Positions 9,874-21,800 of a stretch of DNA of 64,000 bases are shown piece by piece. The notes beneath the pieces were generated by a model, which did not search any database, was not told the origin of the DNA, and worked only from the letters and a program-made list of their open reading frames with translations. This stretch comes from Ceratotherium simum simum (lineage: Eukaryota; Chordata; Mammalia; Perissodactyla; Rhinocerotidae). The stretch is from positions 4,618,222-4,682,221 of the forward strand of contig NW_004454177.1 in the NCBI RefSeq assembly GCF_000283155.1, written 5' to 3'. Position 1 is the stretch's first letter, and every line of letters starts with the position of its first letter. The translations under genes and the position numbers were made by a program.

Positions 9874-12800
9874 GTGAGTTTGCCCCTTGGGAACTCAGTG
9901 ATGGGCTGGGGTGGCGGCCACTGATGTAGAAGAGCCAGGTTGAGGGAAGGACTCCCAACCTGAATGATGATGGAAGGCAGAGGTTTTCTTCTTAAACCAG
10001 ATGGCAGCTGCTCCTGCAGCCTAAGTAGGGAAAGCCAGGGAAGTCATCTTGGCATGACTGGTACCTCGTGACTTGGTGCCTTCCTTGCTCAGGGGCTTTC
10101 CCACTCTCCCCAGGAATCCTGCTTCAGGACCTGTGCCCTCGACGATGGGCCGGCATTGCTCTCGGAAATGCTCAGCTACCCCCACATACACTGTGATTCT
10201 TACCCTCTACTTTTCCACCCAGCATGCCAGGGTCCCCTGCAGGCCCTGCCCCATCCTGGACGGAACGCCCCCAGACCACCAGTGCTCCCTGTGGTAAGAA
10301 AGGCCTCCCTGCTCTGACTGCATCTCTCCTCCTGCTCAGGCTCTGACTTCCCAGCCCAGAGTCCCAGCTTCACATTTGGGCATAAGACATCAGGGGAAGA
10401 GGGACTGTCCTCTGATTGACACTGGCTGCCTCCAGGGTATCTGGACAGCAGTACTTCTGTGTCTTTGGAGAAAATGGTGGAGAAATTTTTGTCTAAGGCT
10501 TGAGACAATCCAATACCTCTATATTCCAGGCCTGTCTGGGCTGAAATGAGGGAAGAGGCTCTGCTGGAAACAGTAAAGGCTGGCAGGGCCTTGCTGGCAT
10601 CTAATCCCTGATCACACCTCTCGTGGGGCACTGACTACATTCTGCCTTTTCTGTAGTTATGAGTGTACCCATTAGATGGAGAGCTCTCAGAGGATGAGAA
10701 AGAAAGAAATACCTCTAGATCCTTCACCATGTGCCTAGCATAGTGCAGAGTTCAGCTGACCTGCTGATTGCATGGATGAGTGGATGGATGGATGGATGTG
10801 TGGATGGCTGAGTGGGTGGGTGGGTGGATGGATGGATGGATGGATGGATGGATGGATGGATGGATGGATGGGTAGACAGACCGACAGGCAAGCATATGGG
10901 CAGGAGAGTTGGGTGTTGTGTCTCCTTCATTACCTTATGTACCCTTCCCCTACTCCTAGGACATGTCCCTTTTGGAAACAATGTGCTACAGCAAGAAATG
11001 CCACTTAGGGGGTTTGTCGAGACAAATGGAGGAGGGGTGCAGGATGGGGGCAGGACTTTTGGTCCTAGACCTTGAAGGCTGTCATAACTAAAGGTATTGA
11101 GAGGACAACTTTGATGACATTACTCAGAGAGTCTTGTCCTTGCTGGGCTGTCTGTGAAGTGCCATGGCAGATACAAAAGCTGATGCCTCCCAGAAAATTC
11201 AGACCCTGACAAGGCAGGGTCAGCTACACTGGAGGGCTAGCATAGAAGAGAAGTGGGAGATGACAGAGCTGGCCTGGGAGAGAAATACCTACTCTCAGAG
11301 GGACATATGCTTGGGTTGAAGCATGATTCACCTGGACATGTCTGGTGTTGCTCATTTTGGGGGCAATCAGAAAGCGGCTCTCAGGGGAGGGGCTCCCTCC
11401 CTTTGCTCAGAAGGGAAGGGTTCTTTATGGTATGCAGTGTTCCCCAAAGAGAGATCTGCAGACTGCCTGTATCAGAATCACCTGTATAGCCTAACAATTC
11501 TGAGCCCCACCCAGATCCCCTGAATCAAACTCTCTAGGGATGCTGCCTGGGAATCTGCCCTTGTACTCTTCGGGCCATCTTTAAGCACACTGAGGTTTGA
11601 AAACCTCCCTCCACAGACTAAACTGCAGACCCACCCTCAGCCCCAGTCATAAGAGAACAGGGTCTCCTTTACTGAGGGCCAGACTCCTCTGGGACTCTGC
11701 CTCCTTCCCACACAGACATATCCCAAACCTCCCTGGAGTCTGCTGCCCTCTATCCCTTCCATAGCGGACACCCCGGCCCCCTCTACCCCCAGGGCCAGGG
11801 TGAGGGGGTTTTTGAGAGAGGACCTCAGGGGAGTGGCAGATTGCCCTGGGGCAAACTCAGCCACTCTAACATCCCTCCTTCCCATCCAGAAACAACTCAC
11901 AACACACTTAAGTAGCCAGTAACACCTACAATTGAGCTAGTGTTTCACTCCAATCTCAGGCTCAAGAAGATCCTGTCAACTGGGAAAGGCCCCTAGCAGG
12001 TCAGTGGTGTAAGACCCTGATCTAACCTCACCCCATCTCTCCTCACCACTCTCATCCTCACTGCCTAGAGCTGATTGCATCCTACTGAGGTGAGACCAAC
12101 CCTGCTCAGGGGGCCTGGACCACTTCTTTTGAAAACCGGGTCCAGATGCTTTTCAGATCTCCGTTTGGGGATCTTCCCTTCTTATTCATTCATTTATGGT
12201 GCTCAGCTTCCTAGCAGTGTAACCTCAGAGAAGTTCCTTAACTTCTGAACCTGTTTCCTCTGTGAGATGAGTGCGATCCTAGTGCCCACTTCACAGATTA
12301 TCGTGAGAAACAAAGGTTGTGCGTGAAAGTGCCCGACACAGAGTAGGGCTTGATAAATGTCTGTCCTCCTTGTCCCCTTCCAGGTGCTTAGGGAGGCAGA
12401 GATGTGTGAGCCATGGTCCCTGCCCTCGGTGCACTCACAATTAACTTGGGGAAATACGTTCTTAAAATAGTTGCAATAGGAGGCAGCACTAGGTGTCTTT
12501 AAGTGTCATCGGTGGTGAGAAAGGGAGAGGTCATCTGAGGCTGGGATGGGCTGCTGTGACCGCTGGAAGGAAAAATTTGCCTCTTTAACCTTGGACACCT
12601 CTCATCTGAGCTGTTTCCTCATCTATAAAAGGGAATGGTCATGCCTGCCCTGCCCACCTCATAGGGATGTCATGAGGCTTAAAGCAAATAATGGATGTGG
12701 AGGAATGTGAAACCAGTAAAATACTATGGAATAGTTGGTTTAAACTTAAGGAGGAAAAGGAGATGATAGAAAAAGGGCATTTGGCTGCTGCCTAGAGTGG

Positions 12801-15800
12801 GGAGAGGCCTGGACTACCCTTGGGGAGGAACAAAGGTGAGAAAGCACATCCCGTGGCAGGGTCCAGCGTGATGTGACTCCTCTGGGGTCCCCTGGGGTCT
12901 CTCAGGGTAGCTGACTTGAACTACAGTTGGCTTTCATAAAGGGAGGCCAAAAGCAGGCCCCAAGCAGGGAATAGAACAGTCCTAACCAGACTCACTCCCC
13001 TCAATAATAGTAACAGCCAACATGAGCTTGGACTATCACAGACTCAGCTGAGCACAAGTAAAGAACTGGTGGAGGGGGTACATGAATTCTGAATACCCCA
13101 CTAGGCTTGCATAAGCACCAACAAAATGCCACTCCACAGGGGTGTAGCTCAGCCTAGGATAATGAGGGCTGCCCCAAGGCTCCACCTTCAGTTTAAAATG
13201 CAGACACATTGGAGAGGAGGGATGTGATGGTTCAGAAGCAGTTAAAAAAAAAAAAAAAAAGCTTTCACTACCCTCAGTGGGGACTCCAAGCCAGGTCAGG
13301 TGGGTTGGGCCTGCAGAGAACCAGGAGCCCAAGCATCCAACCAGGTCATGTCCCCCATCTGCCCCACCTCTCCTGTTCCCTGGGCCTATGGAAGGACAAG
13401 CTGTTCCCACTGAGCCCTGCCAGGGCTGTGCTTCAACCCCTACAATCCATCCTAATCCTCCCCTGCTCCACCCCCTCCAGCTGCTCCCTCCCAGCCCTGG
13501 CATTCTGCCTGCTGGCCTCAGCCCTGCCCTTGCCCCACCCTACCCTGCCCAAGCCACCCTTTCCTCTCCCCAAGAAGAGTCTGAGTTGGCCCAGGGCCCT
13601 CCAGAGCACAGTCACCAGACTGGGTACCTGCTGCTCATTTGCGGGGCCAGGGACTGAGGCTCAGAGCCTGGCCCAGCCTATTCTCCCCACCCAGTCTCTT
13701 CCACACCCCTGCCCTCTGCTCCGGGACCTGTTGCTAGGAGCAAAAGGCCTGGGAACCTAGAGGACCTGGGTCATAATTGCCACTGCTGACTCATCTCCCA
13801 AAGCCTTGGGCTCCAGCTGTTCAGTGACAGGGAGATGATGTAAGCCAAGGTCATTTGACTTTTCTCTTGGGTGGGACTTTGGACTTGACTGCTGCCCTGC
13901 AGTGAGCAGGGGTTACTCCAAAGAGAACAGGTGAGAACACCCTAGAGCTCCTGGTGAGGAGTGTGACCTTCCTCTCTCGTCCCTTGTCTTCTCGCTCTGT
14001 TTATTCAGCCACTCAGAACTGCATCCCTGCTGTCTTATTTGTCCAGTTTGGCAGCCTGAGACCCTGGGGCCTGTCCTCAACCACTCAGCCACCCTGAGGA
14101 GCCTGAACTTCCTGAGGGCTTGAGTCTATGTTGACAGCCTGGGAAGGTCACTCAGAGGAGACCTTAAGCCAGAGGGGTCCCGTGGCCAGGACCAGGACTA
14201 GCTGCTGAGAAAGGGCAGCTGATTTGTGGTCTGTGGTTAGATTCAGCAAGACATCAATGTCTCCATCCCTTGAAGCCTGGCTGTGGGCTGTGACCTGGCT
14301 GGTGGCCTTGGTGCTGCCTTACCCAGGCTCCATTTCTCAATCAGTGCCTCCTCCTCCACCCCTACTCCAGGATGTCTTCAGGAGTTAATGTGGTGCTGGG
14401 GTGGGGCTGGGCAATGCAGAAGTTAATCCAAGCCTGGCAAAACGTTCCCTGCTGCTGGGGGAGCCGCTCCACTGACCATCAGCTGCAGAAATGAACATCA
14501 TGTTCAGGGCCCAGGGCCGCACACGTGGCCCCCTGCACCCTCTCACCTCAATGGATCTCTAAAACTGGCGCCCCACACAGAGGTATGAGCAAGAGAGGGG
14601 AAGTGTGTGGGCCTCTGGAATCCAGCTGGTTCAGGCCAGACTGCCCTGGGGCTCAAAGGAGTACGAGCTTTTGGCCTCCTGAGTTGGAGTAATGTCAGGA
14701 AGCAGAGCTTCCTACAGACGTAGGTAAGGCTGACTGGCCCTCCCTCCCCAAGGGCACTTGTGGGCTGAAAGCCCAACCCCTAACAAGGATTCTGAGCCCC
14801 TCCCAGTTCCGTCAGTCAGTCAGGCCACCAGTCTGTCTGTTTGCAGAGGTAACAGCGGGTACTTGCTTGCTGGAGCAGGGCCAATGGCCCTGAGGCATTT
14901 GCCTGGGCCTGAGCAGTGTTTCCAAACCCTGGACCATGCTGCCCACCAAGATCTTAGGAAGCAGGATACTCTCAGTCCTGCCCTCAGAGCTAACCCTGAC
15001 TTTAACTTATTTATGCTCCATCCATGCCAGGAAGGATTTGAGGTGAAAAAAAGTACTTATCCTACCAGGGAGGCAGGCCAAGCGCAGGCTCTGAGAAACA
15101 GCAGTCGCAGGCTGCAGGAAGGAGCCCTGCTCAGATCAGCTCAGTGTATCTGAGGCACAGTCACAGAACCAGAGCCGCATTCAGATCCCACAAGACTGCA
15201 GCCTTTACCCATTCCACTTCAAGAAAGTGCACTGAGGAGAAAGGGTCTCCTGGGGGCTTGGCGAGTTGAGAACTGAGCCACAGTTCTCTGCTGGTTGTGT
15301 CCTGCAGCAGTCAGACCTGCTTGACAAGACTGGACCCTGTGTGAATTCTTTCCCCTCACCTCAGACTTCTCAAAGAGCTCCCATGCAAGAGCCTCCCCCA
15401 CCTGGGCCTCCCTGCTCCCAGCACCGCCCATAACCTTCTGCATCCCAGGAAAGGGGGAGAGCGTGCTGGCAGAATGCCATGCTATCCCGGGGAGAGAGTA
15501 CCCACATCGCTGACCTAAGTCACGGGGAGACAGCCAAATGCTCCAGAGGGTGAGTGCCTGTTGGACGGGGCTTCCCGCAGCACGCTTATTCAACATGCAC
15601 ACCCATCTCACCCCACCTCTGAGGCTCCGTGGGACTCCCAGGATGCCCAGCAGAGCCTGGTCCGGCCCCCTTTAGAGATGAGATCAACACATTTATTTAG
15701 CTCCCACTAAGAGAACCCACAACCCTGCCCTTGAGGAGGTTTCAGTGTGATAGCACAGTCACACATGAGCTAAGACTATTTACAGAAGTCTCAGAGACAC

Positions 15801-18800
15801 TTATAAAACCAAGATAAACATATTAAGATAAATTAATACAGTGTAAAGTGAATGCTAGTAAACTAAGGGTATGCGGTAATGGGGTGTTTAGAGCTGGGTG
15901 GAATTCATTAGAGAAGGCTTTGTGAAAAACTCGAGTTTTGAGCAGAATTCACAAGCAGGTAATTGGTCAGGAGCAGAAGGCCATTCCAGAATCTCCTAGT
16001 AGTTGTTAAAAGCTTGAGTTTTGCTCTAAGACAGGTCTGGGTTGAAAGCCCGACACTGTCATTTATTAGCTTTGTGGTCCTGGCAAATCATTTGACCTCT
16101 CAGGGCTTAAGGTCCTTCATCTAGAAAACACAGGTAATTGTTACCACGTCACTGTGTTATTATGCAAGTTATTATGCAGTTATAACTGGGATAATATATA
16201 CAAAGCACTTAGCCAGTGCCTGGCATTTAGTAAGTACTTAATCAATGATAGTTTGGTTGTTTTTTTTTTGTTCCTCCCCAAAGCCCCAGTAGACAGTTGT
16301 ATATCCTAGTTGTAAGTCGTTCTGGTTCTTCTCTGTGAGCCGCCACCACAGCATGGCAACTGACAGATGGGTGGTGTGGTTCCGTGACCCGGAAGCGAAC
16401 CAGGGCCGATGAAGTGGTGAGAGCATTGAACTTTAACCACTAGGCCATCAGGGCTGGCTCGACAGTTTTGTTGTTTAAGTGAGAGAAGGGCAAGTGCTGG
16501 AGCAGAGAAATAAGAGCAGGTTGGTTGGCAGCAAGGATCGGAGAAGAGGAAGGGTGGTGACAATGGAAGGAGCCTCTGGATAGACAGCCTCACAGACAGG
16601 CCTACTTGAGGCTTCTGGACTAGAAGCAAGTCAGGTGCTCTAGGTGTCTCAGGGCAGAAGAGTGATGTGACCAAATGCAAAAGCTTTGCTGCAGACAGTG
16701 TAGGACTGGCTGGAAAGGGTGTGGCTAGCAAGACAGAAGCGTGGAGAAAAAAGCTGTCGCAGTTTGTCCAGGTTCCAAGTTTGGTCACCCGGCGAGGACA
16801 GTGATTGTGGGGATCACCCCTCCTAACTTATCACCAAGTGGAAGGCCCTGCAGCTCCTGCCTCCTGCCCACTCCTCCCACCAGCACTGCTGGAACACACG
16901 CGGGCAACCGTCTGTGCTCCCGTCTCGTTGGCATGAAAATGCTGTTTTGTGGGTGGCCTAGGGTACAGCCATACATGTGTCCTGGACACATTCCCCATGT
17001 GGCTGTGGTCGTGTGTGCAGTGCACGTGTACATGTGGGGATGAGCATGCCAAGAGGAACAGAAGGAGGCCACAGATGAGTAACAGCACACGCTGCTGCCT
17101 CTCAGAGTATTTTTAAATGCTAAAAATACTGGCTAAAAATAGCCAGCAAGCTCCAAACAAGATACTTTCTCTAGGCAGATTCTGTGTGGGTCCCTGATAG
17201 GCGAGGGGGGTGGAGCATCAGAAATAAAACTCTAAGACCTCTGATCTGCAGGCACTGCTGCCCTGAGGGTCAGAGGAGCAGGCTCCCCCCACACCAGCTG
17301 AACACCTATTTCCCCACCGTGGTGGTACTTTCTCCCAGCCTCCCAAAAACAATCAAAAATTGAGATTCTGTGAGAGGTAGAGTTGGGTAATTGGGTAGAA
17401 GAGGCCGCAAAATGTTCTTCCCTGGGGCCAAAAGGGACAGCGACCTATTGTACATTATAAAATGTGAGCATTGCCTCTCTTGATAATGGGCCAAACTAGG
17501 AGCGGAGAGAGGAAGGGAGTTCAGTCCCGAGGCCGGGACTCTATCCTCCAGACCTGGGCCCGTGGACCCTCAGGGACTGGGTGGATGTTGGGCTCCACGA
17601 GGGCCCGAGGGCCCCCGAATGCTGTACAAAAGTTTGCGCGTAAGTGCATTTTTCCCTAAAGAGAGCACAGCACTTTCATCAGGTTCTCAAATGATCTGCA
17701 GCCTCCAAAAAAAGAGGAATTGTCTGCTGCCTTGGGGAAGCTCACCCGGCTGACACTCGGTCTTGGGGACGTGTCCTCTGCGGGCCTCAAAGACAATTTC
17801 TCCTTAGTCCCGACCCCGAGGCGGGTCCAGGGCTCCGCGCTCCCGTCCCTCCCCCGGGGGCTGCAGGTCTCCGCGGCGGCCGGGCCGGGCCGGGGNNNNN
17901 NNNNNNNNNNNNNNNNNNNNNNNNNNNNNNNNNNNNNNNNNNNNNNNNNNNNNNNNNNNNNNNNNNNNNNNNNNNNNNNNNNNNNNNNNNNNNNNNNNNN
18001 NNNNNNNNNNNNNNNNNNNNNNNNNNNNNNNNNNNNNNNNNNNNNNNNNNNNNNNNNNNNNNNNNNNNNNNNNNNNNNNNNNNNNNNNNNNNNNNNNNNN
18101 NNNCCGAGGCGCCGGCTGGGCTGCCAGTCTGCCCGACCGCGAGAGCCGGTGCCGGGGCGGTTGGCGGCGCGCGCCGGGGAGGTCGAGGCGAAGGGGCGCG
18201 CTGTCGGCCGGAGCGGTTACCGCCGGGCGCCGCGGACGGTGTCCTGTGGCGGCCTTGCCGGCTTCGGCGTCCGGGCTGTGGGACCGCGCGGTACTCCCCG
18301 CGCCCCCTTTGCCAACGTTAAGCGTGGGGCCGAGCCCGCCGCCCGCCCCCCAGCATGCGCACCTCGTACACCGTGACCCTGCCCGAGGAGCCCCCCGCCG
18401 CCCCCTTTCCCGCCCTCGCCAAGGAGCTGCGGCCGCGCTCCCCTCTCTCCCCTTCCCTGCTGCTCTCCACCTTCGTGGGGCTCCTGGTCAACAAAGCCAA
18501 GGTACGCGGGGCCCTTTGCTGGGAGCCCCCGCCGAGGGCCTAGGGTTCCGCCTCCTCTCCGGGACGCCCCCGTCCGCCGCGCGCCCGCGGCCGGGGGACC
18601 GATTCTTCCCAGCCCCCACCCCTCCTTTCCCAGGGTCTCCCGGCAAGGAATGCCCCCTCCCCAGGTGATCTCACGCTTACTCGCGGCCTCCTCCCCTTGT
18701 TGAGGTCCTGTCCCCTGAGTCTCCCTTTCCCCCCTCCCTTCCGTGACCCCTGCACCAGGTGGCTCTTGGGCTCTTAATTCCTGGCACCTATCAGGACAGG

Positions 18801-21800
18801 TGCAGAAAAGCGTAACCTTGACTGGTTCTCCGGGTGTGAGGGGACGGGCGGCATGCTGGCCTCTGCGGGGGTGATTCCTCCAAGGCCTAACCCAGCAAGA
18901 AAGGCTGGTCAGCAAGGGGCCTCACTGATCCCAAAGGGCACTCTCCCAAAGGGTTGGTAACAGGGGTCCTTTCACCCTGTAAAGGGCAGAGGAGTTGCAG
19001 ACAGGTGAAAGAGGGCAACTTCCCTTTTCTTTCCAGCCCTCCCCAGTTCGGCTAAGTGGACACTGGATCCGTCAAATGAAGTAGCCACCCCAGAGTCATG
19101 CTGGGGCTGAAGGCTGGGCAGTGCCCCCTTGGGGAAGGGAGAAGGGGCCAGAGCTTGACAGACCTTATGTAACAGGCACCAGCTCCCGTGTTGGCAGTGC
19201 ATGCACTGCCCCTTGCCAGGGCCACACCAGGCTCCTTGGCTGCAGCTGGGACTCATGGCTGAACCTCAAGGCACAGGTGAAATAAGCAGGATAAGCCTTT
19301 GCCTGGATTCTTGAGTGTGAAGACACAAACCTCATCAGCCTTTCTTATTTGGCCCATATACCCAGGTGTTTCCTCTGCATTAACCCAGAGCCGGCTTTTC
19401 CTAAGCCCCTGCTCCTTCACTGGGAGGTGAAGGCTGTCTATTTACTGACTGGAGGTGGTATCTACTTTCTAGGACAGTGGTTGCTACTAAGTCAAAATTA
19501 GGTTTGCTGATAGCTAATTTTAAGGAAGTTCTTGATCCAAAATCTCAACTCCTTCCACATGAGTTCCAGCATATCAGCTGGCGTCATTTTCTTCTTTCCT
19601 GGTGAGAGGCTGGCTATGCAAGGTCTCTCCCAACTTCTCCAGTTCTAGCCTCTGCCTGTCAGCCTGAGGTAGGATTGTTTTCCCTGTAAGAAAGGTCACT
19701 CCTGGGACATTTTGTTTCTCTCTGGAATGGAAAGTGCTGATTTTCCCTGGAGCTCCTGATTTCCTATTCATGGCAGAAGAATATCTGGCTGGGCATAGAA
19801 CAGCCCTCCTCCCCCCACCCTTCCCACCCCCTGACTCCTGTGATTCAGCCACCTTCTACACAGAGCGCTTAGAAATTGGCAAGTAGTTTCAAGCTCGGGA
19901 AATTTTAGACAAAGGCAGGACCCCTCCACTCCGCCCCCCAAAAAACTAAGAGAGGGTCTTAGCGATGCTGTAAAAGAACCTCCCACATCTCTCTACCCAC
20001 CAGGCCCTTAGTAGGGTTAGATCCTCAGGAATAGTAACTGTAGATGACATGTTCTTCTTGACCCTGAGTCTGCTGGGTCAGAGTGGAAAGTGTCAACACC
20101 ATGGGAGGGCCTCAGTAGGAAGATGCCTCCCGTTCCCCATTCCCCTGCCCCCACTCGGGCTGCATGACTACTGTCCCAGCTGAGGGCTCCCTTTGGTGCA
20201 TGTTGACATGATCACCAGCGCTAGAATGCTTTGCTTCTACAGCCTGTTTAGACAGATGTTGTCTGAGGCACAGGGTAAGAACTAATAAAACACTGCCAAA
20301 AATAGGTGTAAAAGTGGGTATTCGGGGGTTGGGGGGAAGAGTGGGTATTCTGTTGTGGGCAGGCTTTAACGTTTAGTTCCAAATGGGCAACATGGAGACT
20401 TCAGTGTTTTTGTTGGGCCCCAGGGGAGTCCTTCTCCAGGTCTACCTAGTAATGCTGATAAGGTCTTTGTCTAGGGAATTATCTCTGTTGTGGCCCCCTT
20501 ACTGGAACATCAGGGTTTAGACTATCAGAAAGGGAAGATTTCAGTTTTGTGTTTGAGGCCATATACTGGTAGCCCAGCCGAGTTCTTGAAGGATGCTTAT
20601 ACCCCACCTGCTGCCGATAGGCTTTTCTCTCTAGCTGCAGGTGGAAACCAGCTTTCTCTTCTGTGTGTATTTACTTCCCTAGCTGTTAGTGTTAGACCTG
20701 ATAGCTGGCAAGGAGGGAGCATCTTACTTGTGGGATCGGCATGGCGATTCCTGAGAAAAGCCCTCCTTCAGCCTGCCTCCCCCACCCCCCACCCCCCCAC
20801 CCCTGAGCTGACAGCCTCAGAGGCTGTCAGCACACGGCATGAGTAATTTTAGCTGAGTTATTTCAGGCTCCTCTTCTGATCAGGGTTGAGCTGGCCTCAC
20901 ACATGCCCCAGCCAGTGTTGTTCCAGAGTTGCCTGCTCCTGGGTCCCCTCCTCGAGAAAGGAGGTGGCAGGCTCACCTGCAGACTGCTTCTTTAACCCTT
21001 TGAGCCAAAAGGTTTTCTGACTCCTTGGAGGTAGGGCCAGGATTAGCCAAGAGACCTGGTCAGACAATGCTCTGAGTCCTCGACCTAGCACCTGTTCCTC
21101 TCCAGCCCCCTCACCAGCCTCCACAATAGGGCCAAGAGCAAGAATGGCTCTTCAGCCAGGTGCTTACGTCTGCTTGGCTGCAATCTGCCATCACAAGGAT
21201 TCCCAACCAGTGGCCAGTCAGGATGTTGAAACCTGAGCCAGGCAGGGAGGATGCTCCCAGGCTTTAATCAGCCTCAGGAGCTGAGCTCAGCTGGAAGGAA
21301 TTCCACCTGTCTCTGGCACTTCAGAATGGCAGGCCGACCTGAGTTTTTCCCAGCTGAGGACCTAAACTCAGTTAAGATGTTTTGTCGTTGAACTTTTCAA
21401 GAACTCCTTGAAGTGCCTATTGTGACAGCTGCTTTACATATTGGACATCTAGGGGTACAAATATAGGTCATTTGAGATAGTGTCTGGATTTGGGACCTGA
21501 AATTTCTTGTAGCCAGGAGTCAAATATGTTCCCAAATATATGAATTCCTAGATTCTAGTTCTAATCTCTGGTTCCCAGAATGGCAGAGAATGAAGAGTAA
21601 CATAAAGAGGGGGGGAAATACATAGTCAATGAAAGAAAGCAAAGCCCTGGAGAATATTTTTGTTCTGTGTTGGAAATATCAGGCATTCCTCAACCATCTT
21701 TCCTACAAGAAATGTAGATTCAAGTTGGAGAGAGAATTATACATGTGGCCTGATGCTCATGGCTCCAACTGGCAGAAAGTTGCATGAGAGAGCCTAGCAC

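Larger units (their letters stand above)
17750..18620 (+). promoter_or_regulatory. USP2: CpG island promoter of USP2b, interrupted by an assembly gap
   Basis: Dense CpG and GC sequence flanks the 208-N gap and surrounds the USP2b first exon. No TATA box is visible in the assembled part. The core promoter may lie within the gap. Confidence 0.75.

Noticed and set aside
10771..10875. Regular TGGA units as a CRISPR-like or coding repeat
   Set aside because: A plain tetranucleotide microsatellite without spacers, in a mammalian intron.
18217..18915. 232-codon - strand frame over the USP2b CpG island
   Set aside because: GC-rich chance frame opposite a well-supported exon.
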